From positions 1 to 22,180 of the forward strand of contig JADFYT010000010.1 in assembly GCA_015232935.1 (NCBI GenBank): a stretch of DNA of 22,180 nucleotides. Reading direction: 5' to 3'. This stretch comes from Desulfamplus sp. GTDB taxonomy: Bacteria > Desulfobacterota > Desulfobacteria > Desulfobacterales > Desulfobacteraceae. Made by a program: the position numbers and the translations under genes. Positions 16,476 through 22,180 of the stretch are shown here, piece by piece (within the stretch, counting starts at the first letter, position 1; every line of letters starts with the position of its first letter). The notes beneath the pieces are model-generated. The model did no database searches. It saw only the letters and a program-made list of their open reading frames with translations, and was not told where the DNA came from.

Positions 16476-17080
16476 CAGGGTTGTCCCTTTGTGTTCTTGA
16501 ATTCTACTTTATTATAAATTTCTCTCAGGGACAGGCAGCAGCCAATCGAGTCAAGATGGACAATCTTCTTCGGTGATTTTTCATTGTTTTCCCTTATTTC
16601 AGTCAAAATCCACTGTTCTCCCTGTCGGGCATAATGTTCGACACACATATAGTCCTGAGCCACAAGGATATATTCTTGTAATGAATCAAGTCTTCGGTAA
16701 TGGGCAAACTTTCCACCTCTGTCAAATGCCTCGGTAGAGTCTGACAAAACTTCAATGATCACAGAAGGATTAAGAAGAGTGTCAACAAAATCATCCTCAA
16801 ACTCTGGTGTATTGCAGGTTGCCACAATATCTGGATATGAATATAGACCGGTCTGGCTGATCTTGACACGCATATCACTTGAATATGCGACGCATTGCCG
16901 GTTTTTAAGCTCTACCCCCAGACCCACAGAAATATTAAAGGTTATCTGATTGTGCTGCCTGCTTGCCCCTGCCATTGCAAATATGTGACCGTTTATATAT
17001 TCATTTTTGCACACTGAATTACGTTCCATAGAAAGATATTGATCAGGAGAATATTGAGGTGTCTGTGATGTAATTTTCAT
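16475..17080 (-). CDS. Uma2 family (DUF820) putative restriction-endonuclease-fold protein
   Basis: A 201-residue protein of the Uma2 family, which has a PD-(D/E)XK nuclease fold and no settled biological role. The pattern is intact: YSPDQYLSME (10-19), NEYINGHIFAMAGAS (26-40), H43, YPDIVAT with D84, VIIEVLSDST with E110, RGGKFAHYRR with K124, and QEYILV with E136. The RBS is TTTGGAG seven bases before the ATG. It lies between glycogen synthase (44 nt upstream) and branching enzyme (one-base overlap), an unexpected place. A metabolic role is not implied; it may be a late insertion that kept the operon readable. Function in glycogen metabolism would be speculation. Confidence 0.85.
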   Translation of the reverse strand: MKITSQTPQYSPDQYLSMERNSVCKNEYINGHIFAMAGASRQHNQITFNISVGLGVELKNRQCVAYSSDMRVKISQTGLYSYPDIVATCNTPEFEDDFVDTLLNPSVIIEVLSDSTEAFDRGGKFAHYRRLDSLQEYILVAQDYMCVEHYARQGEQWILTEIRENNEKSPKKIVHLDSIGCCLSLREIYNKVEFKNTKGQP

Positions 17081-17097
17081 AAATTACTCCAAATAAG

Positions 17098-17140
17098 AAA
17101 AACGCCGGTTTCTATTGATAGCAGCTATATGATAAACGGC
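17098..17140 (-). terminator. Possible attenuator/terminator between glgA and the Uma2 gene
   Basis: On the minus strand GCCGTTT (17140-17134, within the last glgA codons) can pair with AAACCGGC (17111-17104) across a 22-nt loop, with one bulge, followed by GTTTTTC. The loop itself contains a small ATAGC/GCTAT palindrome. It could partly terminate transcription after glgA or stabilise the upstream message. The long loop makes it uncertain. Confidence 0.3.
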
Positions 17141-18633
17141 CTTTGAATCATCTTTTCGTAAAGCCCTATATATTTCTCAGCACATGCCGTGTGATTAAAC
17201 TGCAAAACACCTTCTGTCATGATTCTTCTTGTCTGTGCCTCCTTTATATCAGGATCAAGCCGGTAAAATCGCATTGCCTGATCTACACCCCATCTCAATC
17301 CCCTTGCATCATGGACATTGAACACAAATCCGTTTCCACGGTTATGGTAAGGGTCAAGATGGGTTATTGTATCGTGAAGACCTCCGGTATCAAACACAAT
17401 GGGAAGAGAACCGTAAATACATCCTGTCATCTGGGGCAGTCCGCATGGTTCAAAACTCGAAGGCATAAAGAGAAAATCAGATGCCGCAAAAGCCTGATGA
17501 GAAAGAACCTCATTAAAATCATTTACCGAGACCCGATGCTTTATATTGTGGAAATTGCATATATCCTTGAAGTGCTTCTGGTAATCCCCGCTTGCGACCA
17601 AAACGACCTGCAGCTTCATGTCCCAATAGGCGGATACAATATCAAAAAGAATCTGGGCAAGAAGCTGACACCCCTTCTGAACAGGATCAAGACGAGACGG
17701 CCAAAAAAAAAGAGGTGCATTGTCATCCATCTCAAGATTTAAAATATCCTGAAGATACCTTTTGTTCTCAAGTTTTCTGTTTCTGTGATTTCTTGGTCCG
17801 TAATTGTACCGGATCATTTCGTCAATGGAAGGATTGAACTCGGGATCCGGTGCATTTAGAACACCGTCAGCGCATCCCGCATTCCATTTGTTTGTCAGCT
17901 CTTGTCTGAGGCATGGTTCAACAAACGGGTGGCGGTAATCAATAATCTCCTTTAAAAATGCGGGACTGACCGTATTTACGTAATGAGCCGCAAAGACTCC
18001 TGATGTAAGAAAATCAACAGGGTTATGTCCACGGCTCTCCTCATAGTTATGCGGTGGTTTTCTGAAATAGAGATGGTGCCAGAATGCTGCCGCATCAATG
18101 CCTCTGTCCTCAATTTCATCCATTGTTGCGGTCACTGTATGGATATTGTGAATGGTAAAAAGACATGGAATGCCAAGCTGTCGTGACATGGCCGGAATCA
18201 ATCCCGTCATCCAGTCATTGCAGTGAATAATATCAGGGTTGACCCTTGGAATGATATTGTTCATAACCTCTCTTTGAAACGCCAGAGATACTTTGAGATT
18301 TGTCTCGAAATAGCTTGAATAGACATGGGTAAGATAATAAAAGACCCTGTCTTCTGCAAGGTGTATGCGTTCGGCCTCGATCCTCTGTTTGATTCTTTTT
18401 AACTCCTTGTTAAAGAGCTTGGGAAGATATCCGTCAAAAAGGGAGCGGTAATCCGGCAATGCGACATGGACATCTCCGCCAAGATCAAAAAGGGCACTGA
18501 TAAGAGCTGCCGAAACATCAGCAAGCCCCCCTGCCTTGGCACAGAAGTTTGACATGTTTCCCATGCCCTCCGGAAGATAGGTTACCTCTGGAGTTACGAT
18601 AAGCACTCTTGGTTTGGATTTGGTAAGGGGCAT
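17125..18633 (-). CDS. glgA: Glycogen synthase, GT5 family
   Basis: Transfers glucose from a nucleotide-glucose donor (ADP- or UDP-glucose) to the growing alpha-1,4-glucan. The GT5 N-terminal signature is slightly displaced: KAGGLADVSAAL (33-44) follows an N-terminal extension. IIHCNDWMTGL is at 135-145 and HNIHTVT at 162-168. The C-terminal Rossmann half has SRLDPVQKG (313-321), SSFEPCGLPQM (392-402, catalytic Glu 395) and TGGLHDTI (416-423). At 502 residues the length is normal. AGGAGG seven bases upstream of the ATG supports the start. It lies 36 nt after the debranching-enzyme stop, so the two are surely cotranscribed. No glgC (ADP-glucose pyrophosphorylase) is in the window, so the donor is not certain. 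Confidence 0.93.
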   Translation of the reverse strand: MPLTKSKPRVLIVTPEVTYLPEGMGNMSNFCAKAGGLADVSAALISALFDLGGDVHVALPDYRSLFDGYLPKLFNKELKRIKQRIEAERIHLAEDRVFYYLTHVYSSYFETNLKVSLAFQREVMNNIIPRVNPDIIHCNDWMTGLIPAMSRQLGIPCLFTIHNIHTVTATMDEIEDRGIDAAAFWHHLYFRKPPHNYEESRGHNPVDFLTSGVFAAHYVNTVSPAFLKEIIDYRHPFVEPCLRQELTNKWNAGCADGVLNAPDPEFNPSIDEMIRYNYGPRNHRNRKLENKRYLQDILNLEMDDNAPLFFWPSRLDPVQKGCQLLAQILFDIVSAYWDMKLQVVLVASGDYQKHFKDICNFHNIKHRVSVNDFNEVLSHQAFAASDFLFMPSSFEPCGLPQMTGCIYGSLPIVFDTGGLHDTITHLDPYHNRGNGFVFNVHDARGLRWGVDQAMRFYRLDPDIKEAQTRRIMTEGVLQFNHTACAEKYIGLYEKMIQRPFII

Positions 18634-18669
18634 ACACCTGCCTCCTGAATCTCTTTTTATAGAATTTAC

Positions 18670-21600
18670 TTACATTTTCTCAAGTTTAAGCCACACCCTC
18701 ACAAGCTCGCTTGATCCCCATGCCTGGGCATCACACCCTCTTGGAGTGTGAGGTGCGTCTCCATCAAGAATTTCCGGAATATATCCGGCAGCCCCTTTTC
18801 TCAACAAAGCAACAGAGCTGCCAAGCCATGACCGTGCAGTCTCAATCCCCTCGTTGCTGTTCATCTTTTCTTTGCGGTTTTCCCCGAAAACTTCTGCCCA
18901 CGCTTCGCAGAAAACCGGAAACGGCCATGTCCATGCTGTTCCGTTATGATAGGCAGGCTTTCTTTTGGTATCCTCATCTCCTTTATAGATGCCGGAATAG
19001 GGATGATAAGGATCTTTCAACAGAGCAGAACCCTCACCGCTGGCAGGATCTGTGTGATATATATGCAAGGGAACCGCAAGCTCTCTGTCAGCAAGGCTTC
19101 TTATGGCTCCGGGAACAAGAAGTTCCATGCAGGATTCAAGAGTTTTTATGCTCATTTTTTCGCCCCGGGCTGTCTCAAATTGCAAAAGCCCCAGAGTAAT
19201 CAGAAAAAGCTGGTTTGGCCGCAAGGCGTCATCAGGAATAGCTGTCAAAGCACTTTTACGGGTATCGCAATGGAGACAGTCTGAAAAAAAGCCCTCTTTT
19301 TCCCTGTAAAACAACTCAATCACATTTTTTTGTACATCAAGAGCCATTTTTTTCCAGGCAGATGCTGATTTATCGATCCGGTCAAGAAAAACAAGTGCAT
19401 AATACCATAAAGCCTGAATCTCTATTGGATACCCCTGCCTTGGTGATCCGGCAGGAAAATTGGTATCCATCCATGTAAAGTGTGAAGGGCTGTAAAAAAG
19501 ATTTGTTTCAGGATCTATTCCCATTCCTGTATGGGTTCCTCTGACCAATGAATGAGCCATCGAGATCAGGACATCACGAAATGTCCTGTCTTGATGAGGA
19601 TTGATCCTTTCATCCAGAAAACTCTCCCCCTCTTTTTCCACAAGCTCCCTGCAAGCCGCGAAAAACCATAAGGGGGCATCCGAAGTCTCTCTGTTGCCCG
19701 CATCGCTGCCACAAATCATGTTTGGCAAAGTGCCGTTGTATTCAAAGCTGCCAAAGAGATCAAGAATATCCCTTGCGTCTGCAAATCGTCCTGCTTCAAT
19801 AAGAGCACGGCAGAAAATAAGGCTGTCCCTTCCCCAGTCCAGAAACCAGGGGTATCCCGCAATCACGCTTTTGTTATTGCCGCGCTCCACTATAAAGGCA
19901 TCCAGGCTGTTTTTTATGGCATCTGTGAAAATCCATCCGGAAGGAAGCTCTCCTGTGTTATTAAAATAGTCAAATAATGGCGTTGTTGTTTTTAATGGGG
20001 CTGTTGTTTTTTTCATGATACGATGCTCGCAGACAAATGCTTCTAATTGTGCAATAGAGGCATTTGTAGAAGAAGCTATGGCTTTCATAACAAGAGGATG
20101 GTCACAAGCGGGCTTATCATCAACGCGACCAGGAGGAGTCAGTTTATTCAAATTACAAACAGAAGATATTATCTCTTTTACTGTTGCCCTGTTTCCACAT
20201 GGCTGTGTAAATTCAGGCAAAATCGTTCCTTCCCTGCATGGAGGTGTTGATGCTCTCATTGTAACGGTTTCGCCTCCGGACAGGGATGTTGTAAAATAGC
20301 CCGGACTGAAAAGATCGGAATTTGGATCAAGGCCACGTTCTGCTTCAAGGGGGTGATAGACCATATACGCCCATTCCGGTTCAAGGATAAATTTTCCGCT
20401 TGATATCCTTACCTCAAGAGCCCGACTCTTTTCCCGGGCAAGATTCTTCTTTCCAGCAGAGTCATCTTTCCCCGCAGCAAAGATGTTCTTTTCCGCGGCA
20501 CTGTTCTTCTCCCTGTCAGGATTAAAGACAAATCCATTGCCTGTAGCCTGAACAGATCTTTTCCAGTGATGTTCAGGGCCTGTCCATGCCTTTACCGTTT
20601 CATGAAATGATCGATCCTCAATATCTGGCCTTATGACAATTTCAATCTTTTTATCATCATCCAGCAGGCTGTTTTCAAGATCGAACTTCATAAATCCCGA
20701 GGCTGTTTTCTGCCGTCTGGATTCCATTACGCCCTCTTCTATTTTTTGTGTATGGCCTCTGCGAGCGTCCTTTCTGTGTATTTCCATCCTGACGCAGTTC
20801 GTGTAAAGCATCATCTCAAGTGATATTTCGATCCTGAAATGGCTGCCTTCCGAAGTAGGAATGTCAAACAACCATTTGCCGGCACTGCTGTGAGAAAAGG
20901 TAAATCTTTCCAGGCAGTCCAGAGTCAGCTCTCTTGAGTAGCCCTGATAGATTGCCCATATGCGGTATCTTGAGAGAAGTACCCACCTGTTTTCAGGAAA
21001 CTCTGTATCAAGATTGGCAGCAAGCAGAGCGTCATAACGGCTCTCTAACTTTCCCCACCAGGCCGCGGCTCTTAGCATGGCACCTTTTTTGTTGAACCCG
21101 AGCAGTTTTAATGAGGGGTCTTTCATGATCTCTTTTCTGGTAAATTCAGCACCAAGGGCAAGAAAGTGAGGATTGGCAAGATAGAGCAGGGAGGATTTTT
21201 CCTCAACAGCTTTTTCGTCAATAAAAAGCCGTATTCTAAAAGTATATTCGCGATGTTCACTAACATCTTCTGCGAAAAAAGAGTGCTGTAACTCTAAAAA
21301 ATCTTCAGGGGTTTTTATCCCGGATTCTGAAACCTGTTGATTCAGTACCGATATTCCGGATGACACTGCTGATATTCTTGACGATAATGGCATAAATATG
21401 GCGAAAAAATCCCCGTTGCCCATCGGAAGCCCCTCTTCACAACCTATTGTGACCTCTCTGTCCGTCACTTCAGGTGCTGCTGATGGCTGTTTCATCCAGT
21501 CCTTGTTTCCTCTATGGGTAGTTCTTATCTCCGCTCTGAAATTTAAAGGAGCTGTAACCATAAGACAGTAGCCAGGAGGAACCATCACTGTTCTTCTGTT

Positions 21601-22180
21601 ATCCCTGCCCCATTTCCAGATAACAACCCTGCTCTCCTTGCTTTCAGGATTGCAGGATCGGCAAAATTCAAGAGGATCCATGAAAAGATGGCCTGCGGCA
21701 TCTGCCATGTCAAATCCATCTATATCTCCATACCCCCTGAACGTTGTAAAAATCTTTAACGCCCTGGATACAAGTTTTTGGGACAGAACCTTTCTTGGCA
21801 TCTTGCACTTTGGATTAATATGCTCCTGGGCTGTATTAAAAATGCAGCCGTCATGGACAGTATATCTTTTGTCCATGTACTCTTTTAATGGAGAAAGAGC
21901 GACAACCTCTCCTGGCATCAACTTCAAGAATCCGTTCTCTCCACGAGTAATTTTTTTTCCGGCAACGCCTGGTTTTTCTCTGGCAGCGTCACTGTATTTA
22001 ACTTCATCACCAATAATGTGAATTCCATCAATTCGTGTTTCAGCTTCGTCAATCCCTGTTTGAATCCTATCAATTTCTGTTTGGACTCCATCCATTCCGG
22101 TTTCAACGTGTTGATCTGTCAGAAGGTTGTAAAACAGGTTATCGTCTGTACCCAATGCCTTTTTGCTCCAGAAAACGGTT
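18670..22180 (-). CDS. Glycogen debranching enzyme, GH133 amylo-alpha-1,6-glucosidase (5' end outside window)
   Basis: Removes alpha-1,6-linked branch residues from glycogen. The frame stays open to the window edge (upstream codons read TVFWSKKALGTDDN), so the TTG at 22155 is not a trustworthy start and at least 1,169 residues are present. Counting from that TTG, the C-terminal GH133 catalytic domain spans about 735-1158: AGYPWFLDWGRDS (766-778), SPSHFTWMDTNFPAG (889-903), YPIEIQALW, YHNGTAWTWPFP (1069-1080) and GCDAQAWGSSE (1140-1150). Residues about 320-640 resemble the usual GDE N-terminal beta-rich region (ending AYMVYHPLEAERGLD). The first 300 residues are not assigned. Three low-complexity repeat blocks are present, at residues 18-45, about 548-575 and 715-726. 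It is the first visible gene of the glycogen series, 36 nt before glgA. Confidence 0.9.
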   Translation of the reverse strand, partial: TVFWSKKALGTDDNLFYNLLTDQHVETGMDGVQTEIDRIQTGIDEAETRIDGIHIIGDEVKYSDAAREKPGVAGKKITRGENGFLKLMPGEVVALSPLKEYMDKRYTVHDGCIFNTAQEHINPKCKMPRKVLSQKLVSRALKIFTTFRGYGDIDGFDMADAAGHLFMDPLEFCRSCNPESKESRVVIWKWGRDNRRTVMVPPGYCLMVTAPLNFRAEIRTTHRGNKDWMKQPSAAPEVTDREVTIGCEEGLPMGNGDFFAIFMPLSSRISAVSSGISVLNQQVSESGIKTPEDFLELQHSFFAEDVSEHREYTFRIRLFIDEKAVEEKSSLLYLANPHFLALGAEFTRKEIMKDPSLKLLGFNKKGAMLRAAAWWGKLESRYDALLAANLDTEFPENRWVLLSRYRIWAIYQGYSRELTLDCLERFTFSHSSAGKWLFDIPTSEGSHFRIEISLEMMLYTNCVRMEIHRKDARRGHTQKIEEGVMESRRQKTASGFMKFDLENSLLDDDKKIEIVIRPDIEDRSFHETVKAWTGPEHHWKRSVQATGNGFVFNPDREKNSAAEKNIFAAGKDDSAGKKNLAREKSRALEVRISSGKFILEPEWAYMVYHPLEAERGLDPNSDLFSPGYFTTSLSGGETVTMRASTPPCREGTILPEFTQPCGNRATVKEIISSVCNLNKLTPPGRVDDKPACDHPLVMKAIASSTNASIAQLEAFVCEHRIMKKTTAPLKTTTPLFDYFNNTGELPSGWIFTDAIKNSLDAFIVERGNNKSVIAGYPWFLDWGRDSLIFCRALIEAGRFADARDILDLFGSFEYNGTLPNMICGSDAGNRETSDAPLWFFAACRELVEKEGESFLDERINPHQDRTFRDVLISMAHSLVRGTHTGMGIDPETNLFYSPSHFTWMDTNFPAGSPRQGYPIEIQALWYYALVFLDRIDKSASAWKKMALDVQKNVIELFYREKEGFFSDCLHCDTRKSALTAIPDDALRPNQLFLITLGLLQFETARGEKMSIKTLESCMELLVPGAIRSLADRELAVPLHIYHTDPASGEGSALLKDPYHPYSGIYKGDEDTKRKPAYHNGTAWTWPFPVFCEAWAEVFGENRKEKMNSNEGIETARSWLGSSVALLRKGAAGYIPEILDGDAPHTPRGCDAQAWGSSELVRVWLKLEKM
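19976..20011 (-). repeat. 18-bp x2 tandem repeat in the debranching enzyme gene
   Basis: AATGGCGTTGTTGTTTTT (19976-19993) is followed directly by AATGGGGCTGTTGTTTTT (19994-20011), 16 of 18 bases alike. They encode the KTTAPL-KTTTPL segment in the linker before the catalytic GH133 domain. Confidence 0.75.
20438..20512 (-). repeat. Degenerate 18/21-bp repeat in the debranching enzyme gene
   Basis: Four units (20438-20455, 20456-20473, 20474-20494, 20495-20512) each begin GC on the plus strand and end with a TCTTTCC/TTTTCC-like stretch. They encode EKNSAA, EKNIFAA, GKDDSA and GKKNLA, a charged Ala/Lys linker before the SGKFILEPEW region. One unit is a codon longer than the others, consistent with unequal slippage. 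Confidence 0.55.
22022..22105 (-). repeat. 21-bp x4 tandem repeat encoding heptads
   Basis: Four 21-bp units (22022-22042, 22043-22063, 22064-22084, 22085-22105) encode, in protein order, ETGMDGV, QTEIDRI, QTGIDEA and ETRIDGI. The seven-residue spacing with I/M and V/I/A at fixed places fits a short amphipathic helix or coiled coil. Confidence 0.85.

Noticed and set aside
18946..20299. Several plus-strand frames opposite the debranching enzyme
   Set aside because: All are antisense shadows of conserved GH133 or linker coding sequence.

Overview
The window looks like a chromosomal piece of a sulfate-reducer-like deltaproteobacterium (Desulfobacterota, probably Desulfobacterales). This is inferred from gene content: adjacent recA and alaS, a fused LarC, a flavodoxin-type iron-sulfur flavoprotein, DUF29 and Uma2 genes, and a YvbH-type PH-domain protein. 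I could not run a database search, so the taxonomy is tentative. No defence system, prophage, CRISPR array, rRNA or tRNA gene is visible.

Layout. From 180 to 7660 five plus-strand genes run close together: a PepT-like M20 peptidase, larC (nickel-pincer cofactor synthesis), recA, alaS and a YejB-type peptide ABC permease. Peptidase-larC and alaS-yejB overlap by 1 and 4 nt; recA has its own 139-nt leader. The usual partner permease yejE is absent. Instead, 7662-7914 holds the 3' end of a DUF29 gene and a possible opposite-strand transposase scrap. A small gene of unknown function (7947-8243) follows. A methyl-accepting chemotaxis protein (8484-10502, minus), an AT-rich spacer of about 390 nt and a flavin/iron-sulfur reductase (10894-11529, plus) come next. 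A 135-bp palindromic, MITE-like element lies in the convergent gap at 11534-11668.

From 22180 down to 11708 everything is on the minus strand. The order of transcription is glycogen debranching enzyme (5' end outside the window), glycogen synthase, a Uma2-family putative nuclease, glycogen branching enzyme, a PH-domain protein and a SAM methyltransferase with a regulatory domain. The three glycogen enzymes form a coherent alpha-glucan synthesis and remodelling module. The Uma2 gene sits inside it and overlaps the branching-enzyme start by one base.

The most unusual property is a shared one. At least four unrelated genes (larC, alaS, glgB and the debranching enzyme) carry short degenerate tandem repeats. 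Their units are 18, 21 or 33 bp, always in frame, and they appear to lie in variable linkers rather than conserved cores. RecA also has a low-complexity Ser/Thr-rich tail. This suggests a genome-wide tendency to in-frame minisatellite expansion. I found no convincing entirely new system.
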